Shown piece by piece: positions 32,919 through 41,128 of a DNA stretch of 64,000 bases. The notes beneath the pieces are model-generated. The model ran no database searches. It was not told the DNA's origin and saw only the letters and a program-made list of their open reading frames with translations. The translations under genes and the position numbers were made by a program. Each line of letters opens with the position of its first letter. Positions within the stretch are counted from its first letter, which is position 1. The stretch comes from PHBD01 sp964578535 (GTDB lineage: Bacteria > Desulfobacterota > Syntrophia > Syntrophales > PHBD01): assembly GCA_964578535.1 (NCBI GenBank), contig CAZODI010000002.1, positions 62,001 through 126,000 on the forward strand, given 5' to 3'.

Positions 32919-33500
32919 CTATGCTCCCTCTTTCCGGCGCTTCAACAGGTCCGCCCCTGCTCCCCAGGCTTTTCCTGCTTGAGAGCCAATGGTCCAGTAG
33001 CGGTTGTCCGGCATCGTCAGGAGCAGCGGGTTCATCTTGCGGATGTCCGGTTTCCCGTCTGTCAGGCAGGCATCCTCGACCCAGGCGGAGACGATCTCCC
33101 CGATGAACCAGTCGTTGGTCGGCAGGTCCATGGTCTGGACCAGCCTGCACTCCAGGCAGAGCGGGCAGGCTTCGATCAAGGGAGCGGTCTTCAGGGGTCC
33201 GAAGAAGCACTTGAAAATGCCCGATTTGTCGGCCTTGCTCCCCGACACGAGGCCGCAGTAATCCGTTTCCTCCATCATGTCGGCAGACGGGAAATTCACG
33301 CTGAAGGTTCCGGTTTCATGGATTCCTTTTGACGAGTGGTGTCCCCGGCCGACGCCGATGCCGATCCAGGGGGGATCCGCATTCACCCGGGACACCCAGC
33401 CGAGCGGCATGAAATTGATCTTTCCCTCCACCATCGTCCCCAGCAGGGTGACAGGATTCGGGTACACGTAGACATTGGTGCCGATGGAGACTTTTCCCAT
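32919..33500 (-). CDS. Flavin reductase-like (DIM6/NTAB family) FMN-binding protein
   Basis: A 193-residue split-barrel flavoprotein. YPNPVTLLGTMVEGKINFMP, GRGHHSSKGIHETGTFSVNF and DYCGLVSGSKADKSG are the typical FMN-binding and dimer elements of flavin-reductase-like proteins in anaerobes. ATG 33500 follows GGGAGGG by about eight bases; the upstream continuation has no similarity. It is divergent from the ABC transporter operon, and the space between contains promoters in both directions. The reductant and substrate are not determined by sequence. Confidence 0.85.
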   Translation of the reverse strand: MGKVSIGTNVYVYPNPVTLLGTMVEGKINFMPLGWVSRVNADPPWIGIGVGRGHHSSKGIHETGTFSVNFPSADMMEETDYCGLVSGSKADKSGIFKCFFGPLKTAPLIEACPLCLECRLVQTMDLPTNDWFIGEIVSAWVEDACLTDGKPDIRKMNPLLLTMPDNRYWTIGSQAGKAWGAGADLLKRRKEGA

Positions 33501-33554
33501 GACATGTCCCTCCCTGGGATTTCCGCGCTTTGGATTCCGGATTGGCCGGTGGTA

Positions 33555-33582
33555 TTGCAATTATCCGGGAAATCCGTTAGAA
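33555..33582 (+). promoter_or_regulatory. Candidate promoter of the ABC transporter operon
   Basis: TTGCAA (33555-33560), 16 bases, TTAGAA (33577-33582). It overlaps the minus-strand promoter at 33560-33587, so the two may compete for polymerase. Confidence 0.35.
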
Positions 33583-33587
33583 GTCAA
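33560..33587 (-). promoter_or_regulatory. Promoter of the flavin reductase gene
   Basis: On the minus strand TTGACT (33582-33587) is followed after 16 bases by GATAAT (33560-33565), a five-of-six -10. It lies 60 bases before the flavin-reductase start. Confidence 0.5.
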
Positions 33588-33632
33588 GAAATACCATGCC
33601 CTTACCGGGTGATCCCCGCTGATGGAGAACCT

Positions 33633-34538
33633 TTGTCCGATCTTGTCCTTCGAACCGTCAACCTGACCAAGCGCTACGGGAGCCGCCTGGCCGTGAACGG
33701 CCTGAGCATCGAGGTCCGCCGGGGTGACGTATTCGGATTCCTGGGGCCCAACGGGGCCGGCAAGAGCACGGCCATCCGGATGATCCTCCGCCTTGTCTTT
33801 CCGACGGAGGGAGACGTGGAGCTGTTCGGCCGCTCGCTTCGCCGGGACGGCCACAGGGTCCTTGAGCGGGTGGGCGCCATTGTCGAGAAGCCGGCCTTCT
33901 ACGGCCACCTTTCGGCCTACCGGAACCTCGAGATCTTAGGAGGGCTGAGGCGGCGCGCACCCCGGGCCCGCATCCTCGAGGGGCTGGAGAGGGTAGGCTT
34001 GCTGGACCGGGCGGATGACCGGGTGAAGACCTTCTCACACGGCATGAACCAGCGCCTGGGGCTGGCCCTGGCCCTGCTATCCGAGCCCGAGCTGATCATC
34101 CTGGACGAGCCCACGACGGGGCTGGATCCGCAGGGCGTGAAGGACGTCCGTGACCTGATCCGGGAACTGGCCCGGGAGCGGGGGATGACGGTCTTTCTTT
34201 CCTCCCATCTCCTCCACGAGGTGGAGATAACGGCCACGCGCATGGCCGTCATCCACCAGGGGCTTCTCCGGGTCGAAGGTGCCGTGCGGGAGCTGCTGGG
34301 GGAGGGGGAGGCGGTGGTGACGGTGAGCACGGACCGGCCGGAGGAGGCCGCCCGCTGGATCGAGGCCCGGGGCGGCTATCCGTTGCCGGAGCGGCGGGGC
34401 GAAGGATTCACCCTGAAGATGGATCTTCGGCGGGTCCCGGAGCTGAACCGCGAGCTGGTCCAGGCGGGCTTCCAGGTCCAGGCCCTCATTCCTGAGCGCT
34501 CCCTGGAGACGTACTTCCTGAGCCTGGTGGGGGACTGA
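33633..34538 (+). CDS. ABC transporter ATP-binding protein
   Basis: ATPase of an ABC-2 type exporter, 301 residues. Walker A GPNGAGKSTAIRM, signature SHGMNQRLGLALALLS in the LSGGQ position, Walker B ELIILDEPTTGLDP and the H-loop SSHLLHEVE are all present. The C-terminal 80 residues are the regulatory extension common in drug/lipid exporters. The start is TTG 33633, preceded by GGAG at five bases; no ATG fits, and GTG 33609 lacks a ribosome site. The permease follows four bases after the stop. Confidence 0.94.
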   Translation: MSDLVLRTVNLTKRYGSRLAVNGLSIEVRRGDVFGFLGPNGAGKSTAIRMILRLVFPTEGDVELFGRSLRRDGHRVLERVGAIVEKPAFYGHLSAYRNLEILGGLRRRAPRARILEGLERVGLLDRADDRVKTFSHGMNQRLGLALALLSEPELIILDEPTTGLDPQGVKDVRDLIRELARERGMTVFLSSHLLHEVEITATRMAVIHQGLLRVEGAVRELLGEGEAVVTVSTDRPEEAARWIEARGGYPLPERRGEGFTLKMDLRRVPELNRELVQAGFQVQALIPERSLETYFLSLVGD

Positions 34539-34541
34539 ACC

Positions 34542-35381
34542 GTGGGACGGCTGATCTGGTTCGAGGCGGTCAAGACATTCACGAAACTCCGGACCTACAT
34601 CGGGTTCCTGGCCTTTGGCATCCTTGTACCCCTGGTCGTCGCCGGCCTCCGCATGGGCGGCCAGAGGGCCTTCGAACGGAACCTCCTGGCCCCCCTGGAG
34701 CAGGACTTCATCATTGGCGGAAACGTCCTCAACGGCTGGTTCTTCGGATTCTTCTTCCTGGGCGCCTTATGGGTCCATGTACCTATCGTCCTGACCCTGG
34801 TTGCGGGAGACCAGATCGCCGGAGAGGGGAACGCCGGCACCTTCCGGTTCCTCCTGACCCGTGCCGTGTCGCGAACCCGGATCATCACCGCGAAGTTCCT
34901 GGTCACCCTCCTGTATACGGCGCTGATGGTCCTGTTCATCGGCGTCCTGACCCTGGGGCTTTCCCTGGCCGTCTTTGGCGGAGGGGACCTCCTGGTGGTG
35001 AAACGGGGGATCACGGTCCTTCCGGAGGCGGTCCTTCCTTTTCATTTCCTTCTGGCCTGGGGGCTCGCCATCCTGAGCATGTTCGTCGTGTCCGCCCTGT
35101 GTTTCCTCTTTTCCGCCTTCACGGACAATTCCATCGGCCCCATCGTGGCCACCATGGCGGTCATCATCATCAGCCTCATCATCATCACGCTTCCCTTCGA
35201 TCTGTTCCAGGCCATCCGGCCCTGGCTCTTCGTGAACTACTTCGACACCTGGCAGAAGGTCTTCGCCGATCCCGTTCCCTGGGACGAGATCGTGAGGAAC
35301 ATCTGGATCCTCCTGGGCTTCACGGCACTCTTTTTCTTTGCGACCCTCGCCTGGTTCAACCGCAAGGACATCCTGTCATGA
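34542..35381 (+). CDS. ABC-2 family transporter permease
   Basis: A 279-residue inner-membrane protein with about six hydrophobic segments (about 18-38, 60-82, 105-130, 145-165, 180-215, 250-272) and the ABC-2 hallmark GDQIAGEGNAGTFRFLLTR, in which helix 2 meets the ATPase. Translation begins at GTG 34542, directly after the ATPase gene. Its TGA overlaps the ATG of the next gene (35378-35381). Together with the ATPase it forms an exporter; the substrate is unknown. The LolA-like accessory gene suggests a lipid or lipoprotein. Confidence 0.9.
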   Translation: MGRLIWFEAVKTFTKLRTYIGFLAFGILVPLVVAGLRMGGQRAFERNLLAPLEQDFIIGGNVLNGWFFGFFFLGALWVHVPIVLTLVAGDQIAGEGNAGTFRFLLTRAVSRTRIITAKFLVTLLYTALMVLFIGVLTLGLSLAVFGGGDLLVVKRGITVLPEAVLPFHFLLAWGLAILSMFVVSALCFLFSAFTDNSIGPIVATMAVIIISLIIITLPFDLFQAIRPWLFVNYFDTWQKVFADPVPWDEIVRNIWILLGFTALFFFATLAWFNRKDILS

Positions 35382-36136
35382 GAAACCGCCGATCCGCTCT
35401 GATCCGCTTTGCCGGTGCGATCCTGCTGGCGGCCCTTCTGGGGACGGGAGCGGCAATGCCGCTGCCCGCCGGTGCCGCAGGGCCGGATCCGGCCCTGACC
35501 CTGACGGAGGTGCTCCGTCCCTACGAAGGCATGCGGGATTATTCGGTGCGGATCCAGGCGAAGGTCCGGATCCCCGATTTCCGGGTCCCCGACTTTTCCG
35601 GCACGGTGTACTTCAAGCGTCCCGACCGCTTCCATCTGGAGACGAAGAACTTCGCCCCCCTGCCCCGGGAGGCCGCTCTCTTCGACCCGGCCCGCTTCCG
35701 GCCGGAGAAAAACCGCATCACCTGGCTGGGGGGGGAAGCGGTGGAAGGTACTCCGGCAGATATCTTCCGCGTGGAGCCCCTGGCGGAGAAGGGGAAGGTT
35801 CGATCGTACCGGGTCTGGATCGGCGGGAGCCCGAAACGGATCCTTCAGGTGGAGAGCCTCTCCGTCCAGGGGGGGAAAGCCCGGGCCCGGATCCGCTATG
35901 TCCATGTCCGGCAGAGCGGTGAAGGACTCTGGCTGCCGCAGCGGGTGGATGTCCACCTGACCTTCCCGGAGCGGGGCGTCCGCACGCCGGACAACCCCTT
36001 GTACAGTCAGGACAGCCCCGTCTCCCGGGGCATGGCCCGCCTGGAGAACATGCCCGCCGAAGGATCCGTGGCGATCACCTACTCCGGCTGGACCTGGAAC
36101 ACGGGCCTGGACGATGCGCTGTTCCGAAAAAAGTGA
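35378..36136 (+). CDS. Exported LolA/MucB-like outer-membrane lipoprotein-sorting protein
   Basis: A 252-residue protein with a Sec signal peptide (about 1-34, ending AGAAG). The mature region is the half-beta-barrel fold of LolA/LolB/MucB relatives: YSVRIQAKVRIPDF, FSGTVYFKRPDRFHLET, GKVRSYRVWIGGSPKRIL and a YSGWTWNTGLD ending. Its start is translationally coupled to the permease stop. In this context it probably accepts a hydrophobic substrate from the ABC exporter in the periplasm, which is an inference from fold and gene order. Confidence 0.75.
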   Translation: MRNRRSALIRFAGAILLAALLGTGAAMPLPAGAAGPDPALTLTEVLRPYEGMRDYSVRIQAKVRIPDFRVPDFSGTVYFKRPDRFHLETKNFAPLPREAALFDPARFRPEKNRITWLGGEAVEGTPADIFRVEPLAEKGKVRSYRVWIGGSPKRILQVESLSVQGGKARARIRYVHVRQSGEGLWLPQRVDVHLTFPERGVRTPDNPLYSQDSPVSRGMARLENMPAEGSVAITYSGWTWNTGLDDALFRKK

Positions 36137-36237
36137 CCATATCCAGGCGGCCGGGTTGAAGCGGGGGGCGAGGGCTCCCCGGGTCCGGTCCCGGAAACAA
36201 TCTGGTATTCCATCACGGCAAGGACAAGGAGGATCGC

Positions 36238-36729
36238 ATGAAGAGAGTGTGGCTGGTCGTTGCGGCATGGTTGGTTTTCTGCACGGGCGCGGCCCTGGCG
36301 GCAGATCAGATGATCATCACGTTTCAGGACGGCAGGACGCAGAGCATCGACACCGGCACCATCCTCCGGATCGAATTCCAGTCGGCCGGAACGTCTGCGT
36401 CAACCCCTCCCGCGGCGACGGGCTGCTGGACAGGCCGATTCCGGGGCACCGACATCAGCGGCTATGCCATGGACATCAACCTGAGAGAAATGGACGGCCG
36501 GGTGGAGGGAGGATACGCCTACTATCACCGGGCCCAGCAAAAAAAGGTAACAGCGGTGATCTCGGATGCCGTTGTGACGGGTCGCGTTCTCCGGGGAACC
36601 TGGAGGCAGGTGACGGGCATCCCCGCGGAGGGGCGCTTTGAATGGACGTGGCTGCCGGGGGGAGAATGCCAGGCCTTCGAGGGCAGCTTCGACGGGACCC
36701 GTTACTGGCGGCGGATGACGCGCCAGTAG
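36238..36729 (+). CDS. Exported hypothetical protein
   Basis: A 163-residue protein with a signal peptide (about 1-22, CTGAALAADQ). The first mature stretch (MIITFQDGRTQSIDTGTILR) resembles short beta-rich repeats seen in secreted anaerobe proteins, followed by a Ser/Thr/Pro linker and a domain with GCWTGRFRGTDISGY and GRVLRGTWRQ. Lipocalin-like binding is conceivable from the GxW pattern, but I cannot name a family. It is preceded by AGGAGG and followed by a strong hairpin at 36781-36819. Confidence 0.7.
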   Translation: MKRVWLVVAAWLVFCTGAALAADQMIITFQDGRTQSIDTGTILRIEFQSAGTSASTPPAATGCWTGRFRGTDISGYAMDINLREMDGRVEGGYAYYHRAQQKKVTAVISDAVVTGRVLRGTWRQVTGIPAEGRFEWTWLPGGECQAFEGSFDGTRYWRRMTRQ

Positions 36730-36780
36730 GCGAGTCAGGGAGCGGAGCGGGAGCCTCCGGGAACAGAACGCGGGACAAGG

Positions 36781-36819
36781 CGGGACCATCCGGTATTCAT
36801 GCCGGACCGGATGGTCCCG
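36781..36819 (+). terminator. Strong hairpin after the exported hypothetical gene
   Basis: CGGGACCATCCGG (36781-36793) is perfectly complementary over 13 bases to CCGGATGGTCCCG (36807-36819), with a 13-base loop. The downstream sequence (CTGCATTCCTT) has no T-run, so it may act as a terminator in both directions or as a stabiliser. Confidence 0.55.
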
Positions 36820-36850
36820 CTGCATTCCTTCGCCGGCACGAAAAAGAGAA

Positions 36851-37837
36851 ATGGCAACCGGACATTCGCACGGCCATTCCCACTTCGGAGACCTGTCCTC
36901 CCGGACGTCTTCCCGCCTGTTTCTCTCTCTTTGCATCACGCTGGCGTTCGTGGTCGTCGAGGCGCTGGCGGGACTCTGGGCGAACAGCCTGACGCTCCTG
37001 TCGGACGCCGGGCACAACCTGACGGACGCCGTTGCCCTCGGACTGAGCTGGTACGCCATCCGATTGAGCACCCGGCCCGCCCACGCAGGCAAGACCTCAG
37101 GCTAACCACCGGGCGGGAATCCTCTTTGCCCTGTCCAACTCCACCACCCTGGCCGTCATCGCACTTGGCATTTTCTATGAAGCCTGGCACCGCTTCCTGT
37201 CGCCGCCGCCTGTACAGGCGGGCATCCTGATCGCGGTCGGGGCGGCGGCCTTCCTGGTCAATGCCGGGACAGCCCGGCTGGTCAGGGAGGGCAGCGAGTA
37301 CGACCTGAATCTGAAGTGTGCATTTCTTCACCTGATGGGCGATGTTTTTCGACACTCGGGGCGGTGCTGGCGCGCGTCGCCATCTTCTTTACGGGGCTGA
37401 ACGGACTGGACCCCCTGGCGAGCGTACTGATCGGCGCGCTGATCCTGTGGAGTGCCTGGAGCATTCTCCGCGACGTCCTGGACATCCTCCTGGAGGCCAC
37501 CCCCCGGGACATCGACATGGATGAAATGGTCGCCGACCTGCTTACGGTCTCCGGCGTACGCGGCGTCCATGACCTGCACGTCTGGAGCATCACGCAGGGC
37601 ATGCGGGCCCTTTCGGCGCACATCGTGACGGACGACATCTCCGTCCGCGACGGGGTGGCCATCCAGCGGGCGATCCGGGAGACGGCCGGCCGCAGGTACG
37701 GCATCGCCCACGTGACGCTGTAGCTGGAGTGCGAAGGGTGTGAGCCCGCCCGGCTCTACTGCGACGTGAACGGGCTGAATCATGACTGCAGTGAGATGGG
37801 CGGGGAAACTGGAAAAATACCGGGAACCGTGCCTTGA
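36851..37837 (+). pseudogene. Cation diffusion facilitator (CDF) transporter, broken reading frame
   Basis: The translated pieces form one CzcD-like cation efflux protein. It begins with a His-rich HGHSHGHSH, then TM segments and the metal site LLSDAGHNLTDAV. The first frame stops at 37103-37105 (TAA), where removing one A of CTAACC restores GYHRAGILFALSN. A second shift lies at the T-run 37345-37349, where one T is missing, after HLMGDVF (second HxxxD site). The third piece runs through TGLNGLDPLASVLIG and HDLHVWSITQGMRAL to a TAG at 37721-37723. In the same frame the sequence continues LECEGCEPARLYC to TGA 37835, as in intact homologues. Two indels and one nonsense change indicate a pseudogene or assembly errors. 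Confidence 0.85.
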
Positions 37838-37870
37838 TGAAGGCAACGTGGTGATGGCCTCCGGGCGGAT

Positions 37871-39091
37871 TCAGCGGATGCGGACGGGGTGTGTGACGGC
37901 GGACGGCGGACGGCCGGGGCCGTAGACGCAGCGGTCGTATATGGAGCGGACGACGTCCTCCCCCAGGGACTTCAATTCATTGGCATGGAAGCCCACGGGA
38001 TTGCGCTTCCGGTAGTCCCTGACGGGGTAGTCTTCCAGGACCCTCCGGCGGTTCAGCACCAGGATCTCCCTTCCTCCCTGCCGGCGGACCTCCAGCAGGT
38101 ATCGGTTCCGGGAGCAGTACTTCAGGAACCGGCGGACCTTTTCCAGGAGCCGGCGATGATCCAGCAGGTCCGGATCGAGATGAGGCAGGACGTGCGCCCT
38201 GACCCGCTCGTGGATGTCCCGGACGATCTCCTCCAGCGCCGCCATGAATCGCTCCTTCTCCACGGTGACCGTCTCGGCGGCGCCGTCCTGGATCTCCGCC
38301 AGGCGCTTCAGGTAGTAGGCCGCGATCTGGCTGAAGGTGATCGTGTGGAGATGCTGGAGGGTGTCGAAGAGGAGGCTGTTGAATTCCTCCTTCGGCTTCA
38401 CGGCGAAGAAGGGCCGGCCCACCCGGATGAACACGTCCTTGGAGCCCCGGACAAGGCGGTCCACCTTCACGTTGATCGGCAGGATATAAACCTTTTCCCG
38501 GGCGTTCTCGAAGGCGCCCTCCACCACCTGGAAGGCGGCGCTCCGGATCTTCTTGAGTCCCCCGAACCCCCAGGTCGTTCCCTCCGGGAAAATCAGCGTG
38601 GACAATCCCCCGGCGGCGGCCTCCCGGAATTTCCCGACCTGCTCGTCGATGGCCTGGTGCAGGGCCTGCCGCTTCATGTCGGGGTGTTCGATGAAGGGCC
38701 GCTCGATGGACGTGAGCTGCATCGTCCGGAAGACCGCCAGGGGCAGTCCCGTCCGGTCCAGGAGCAGGAGGATGGAACGCAGAAATCGGTTCCCCTGGGC
38801 GAAGTTCGTGGAGAGGTAGTGTCCGCCGAGGAAATCGTTCTTGGCCATGATCAGGAAGTCGGGCTTGGGATGCAGGGCGTAGTACACCCGGGAGAGGGAA
38901 GGGATCTCGTAGTAGCTGTCGTGGGTAACGGTGATCAGGGCCGGGGTCGGGATCTCCCGGAGGTTTTCCTTCCCTTTCAGGTGCGGCCTCTGTCGCATGA
39001 TCCGGGAGGCCAGGAAAAATGCGAAGATGACGAAATTGTAGAAAATGCCCCTGTGTCTGCTGGACATGGTTTCTATTGCCGGGAGCCTCAT
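37871..39091 (-). CDS. Glycerolipid acyltransferase-like protein (PlsC/PlsB family)
   Basis: A 406-residue membrane-associated acyltransferase. The HX4D/E motif is read as HDSYYE (about 57-62), followed by KPDFLIMAKNDFLG, SIERPF and the motif FPEGTTWGFGGLKK (about 165-178) typical of glycerol-3-phosphate or lysophosphatidate acyltransferases. The C-terminal half (about 260-400) has no recognised domain. The exact acceptor is not visible from sequence. ATG 39091 and ATG 39067 are both possible; GGAAG precedes the first. It faces the CDF pseudogene and follows the HDAC-family gene on the same strand. Confidence 0.82.
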   Translation of the reverse strand: MRLPAIETMSSRHRGIFYNFVIFAFFLASRIMRQRPHLKGKENLREIPTPALITVTHDSYYEIPSLSRVYYALHPKPDFLIMAKNDFLGGHYLSTNFAQGNRFLRSILLLLDRTGLPLAVFRTMQLTSIERPFIEHPDMKRQALHQAIDEQVGKFREAAAGGLSTLIFPEGTTWGFGGLKKIRSAAFQVVEGAFENAREKVYILPINVKVDRLVRGSKDVFIRVGRPFFAVKPKEEFNSLLFDTLQHLHTITFSQIAAYYLKRLAEIQDGAAETVTVEKERFMAALEEIVRDIHERVRAHVLPHLDPDLLDHRRLLEKVRRFLKYCSRNRYLLEVRRQGGREILVLNRRRVLEDYPVRDYRKRNPVGFHANELKSLGEDVVRSIYDRCVYGPGRPPSAVTHPVRIR

Positions 39092-39122
39092 GCACTTCCG
39101 GTATCGGCGGTCCGGTCCGGCG

Positions 39123-39869
39123 TCAGCCCTCCTCCATTCCCTCGATGAAGGCCAGGACGTTCTGCCCCAGCACGCCGTGGTTGTATCCGCCCTCGAGGAT
39201 TCCGAAACAGCCGCCCCCGTGCTCCCGGGCTGCCCGGCGGACCATCTTTCCCATCTTCCGGTAGTCTTCCGTAGCCAGCAGCCCGCCCCAGTCTTCGAGA
39301 TGGTTGTCGAAACCGGCGGAGACGCCGATGAGGTCCACTTTCTCGGCGAAGAGCTTCTGCTCGACTTCCCGGAGATACTTTGTCCGCTCCGCCGCGGACG
39401 GGTTGTGGATCGTCACGTAGCCGCGGGCGCCCAGGATGTTCACCGTCCCGTCGCCGAAGTGGAGATCGAAGTCCAAAATGTGGGCCTTTTCGATGAGCCC
39501 CTCGCGCTTGAGCTTCTCCATGGCGATGGCCATGTTGTTGAAGTAACAGAAGCCCCAGGCGCTCCCGGCGGACGCATGGTGACCCGGCGGCCGGATGAGG
39601 GCGAAGCAGGGTTCCGTGAGGCCCGTCATGGCCGCCTGGACGGCTCCGCCGGCGGCCAGAGCGGCAATGTCGTAGAGGCGCTCGCGGCGCACTTCCTCTA
39701 TGTGGGACGGGGTGTGAACGGCGGCGATGTCCTCCGGGGACGCCGGGACGGCTTCGACAAGCTCCGCTTTGCCCCGGATCGCCTTCAGGACGGCCTCCAC
39801 GCGGCCCGTGGCGGCCGCGGGATCTGCAACATAGGACTGATGGAAATCCTTGTGAAAGATAACCTTCAT
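39123..39869 (-). CDS. Histone deacetylase-family (acetylpolyamine amidohydrolase-like) protein
   Basis: A 248-residue short member of the arginase/deacetylase superfamily. FALIRPPGHHAS, GFCYFNNMAIA, DFDLHFGDGT (Zn ligands Asp and His), AGFDNH (third Zn ligand) and ILEGGYN are present, so the Zn site looks complete. It lacks the N- and C-terminal extensions of longer HDACs. Bacterial members hydrolyse acetyl-polyamines, acetoin-related or acyl-amide substrates; the specific one is unknown. ATG 39869 follows GGGGAGG. A second, longer family member is at 60074-61390. Confidence 0.9.
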   Translation of the reverse strand: MKVIFHKDFHQSYVADPAAATGRVEAVLKAIRGKAELVEAVPASPEDIAAVHTPSHIEEVRRERLYDIAALAAGGAVQAAMTGLTEPCFALIRPPGHHASAGSAWGFCYFNNMAIAMEKLKREGLIEKAHILDFDLHFGDGTVNILGARGYVTIHNPSAAERTKYLREVEQKLFAEKVDLIGVSAGFDNHLEDWGGLLATEDYRKMGKMVRRAAREHGGGCFGILEGGYNHGVLGQNVLAFIEGMEEG

Positions 39870-39960
39870 GACGATGCCTCCCCGGGGTCAGGCACAGGAG
39901 GAACGTTTCCTGCGCCGAGCTGTCGCCGCCCGTCTTCTCTTCAGACCGGCCCGGCGGGGT

Positions 39961-40782
39961 TCAACGGTCTTTGGATCCCTCCCACAGACGGTCCATTTCC
40001 TCCATGGTCGCCGAGGCCAGTGGTTTTCCCCGGCGGCCCAGCTCCCGTTCGATGAACCGGAAGCGGCTCCGGAACTTCCCGACGGTTGCCTCCAGCGCCT
40101 CTTCCGCTTCGACGGAGGCGTGGCGGGCCAGATTCACCACCGAGAACAGGAGGTCGCCGATCTCTTCGGTCACCCGGTCCGGGGAGCCGTCGGCAAGAGC
40201 CTCCTCCAGTTCCTTCGTTTCCTCACGGACCTTGTCAAGCACGCCGGCGGTATCGGTCCAGTCGAAGCCGACCCGGGCGGCCCGCTGTCCCGCCTCCTGG
40301 GCCTTCCGGAGCGCCGGCATGGAGCGGGGGATTCCGTCGAGGATCCCTCCGGGTTCGCCATTGGCAGACTTCTCGCCCTTCTTGATTTCATCCCAGTTGG
40401 CCTTCACCTCCGCGGCATCTTGGACGGTGACGTCCCCGAAGACATGGGGGTGGCGCCGGATCATCTTTTCCCGGATCTCCGCCGTCACATCCGCCAGCCG
40501 GAAAGAGCCGTCCTCTTCGGCGAGAACGACCAGGAAGAGGATCTGGAACAGCAGGTCGCCAAGCTCCTCCCGGAGCGCCGCCGGCTCTTCCCCGGCCAGG
40601 GCGTCCAGGACTTCGTAGGCCTCGTTCAGGAGATAATGGCCGAGGTCCTTCTTTCCCTGGGCCCTGTCCCAGGGACATCCATCGGGGGATCGCAGGGTCC
40701 GGATCAGGTCAAGGAGCGCCTCGATGCCGTTCCGGTCGGGCGTCGAATACGCGCCGACCCCTTGTCCGCCTGGATCGGTCAT
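39961..40782 (-). CDS. mazG: Nucleoside triphosphate pyrophosphohydrolase MazG
   Basis: House-cleaning enzyme that hydrolyses nucleoside triphosphates to monophosphates. The 273-residue protein has two tandem MazG domains: the first with LRSPDGCPWDRAQ and the metal motif NEAYEVLDAL...REELGDLLFQ (about 55-85), the second with RVGFDWTD and EETKELEEAL...TEEIGDLLFSV near 205-240. ATG 40782 follows GGGGGAA; a longer open frame upstream lacks similarity. A candidate promoter is at 40847-40875. Confidence 0.95.
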   Translation of the reverse strand: MTDPGGQGVGAYSTPDRNGIEALLDLIRTLRSPDGCPWDRAQGKKDLGHYLLNEAYEVLDALAGEEPAALREELGDLLFQILFLVVLAEEDGSFRLADVTAEIREKMIRRHPHVFGDVTVQDAAEVKANWDEIKKGEKSANGEPGGILDGIPRSMPALRKAQEAGQRAARVGFDWTDTAGVLDKVREETKELEEALADGSPDRVTEEIGDLLFSVVNLARHASVEAEEALEATVGKFRSRFRFIERELGRRGKPLASATMEEMDRLWEGSKDR

Positions 40783-40846
40783 GGAATGGATTTCCCCCAA
40801 AACGGCCGGGTTGGCTTGTATTTCTGCAGTTCCCGGCTCCGGGGGA

Positions 40847-40875
40847 ACCCTACCATATCCGCCCCGGGCTGACAA
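40847..40875 (-). promoter_or_regulatory. Candidate promoter of mazG
   Basis: Minus strand TTGTCA (40870-40875), 17 bases, TAGGGT (40847-40852), 65 bases before the mazG start. The -10 is weak. Confidence 0.3.
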
Positions 40876-40982
40876 TGATGGTTTCCGGCCGCCGGCGTCC
40901 GCGGGGCATGCCGGCGAACGCTCCCGAAGGGCCGCCGCGGGCGGATGAAGCCGGGGAACAGCGGGAGCGGGGGCGGTTTCCC

Positions 40983-41011
40983 TTGACAGTCCCCGGACCT
41001 GTCTGTTAACC
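40983..41011 (+). promoter_or_regulatory. Candidate promoter of the liv operon
   Basis: A perfect TTGACA (40983-40988) followed by 17 bases and TTAACC (41006-41011), with a TG at 41004-41005. It lies 118 bases before livM. Good -35, poor -10. Confidence 0.35.
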
Positions 41012-41128
41012 ATGGTTCCCATCGGGGCGACGGACGGCCCGGCGCCGTTCTTCACCTTCCCGCCCCTTCCGGAACTGGAACCTGACCCATAAACCTGTGC
41101 GCCAGCGGCCTTTCCCGGAGGCTCTTCG

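Larger units (their letters stand above)
40783..41128. other. Divergent intergenic region between mazG and the liv genes
   Basis: A 346-base region between divergent genes, holding candidate promoters on both strands (40847-40875 minus, 40983-41011 plus) and GGAGG at 41116-41120 before livM. The intervening part is GC-rich without a recognised gene. Confidence 0.5.
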
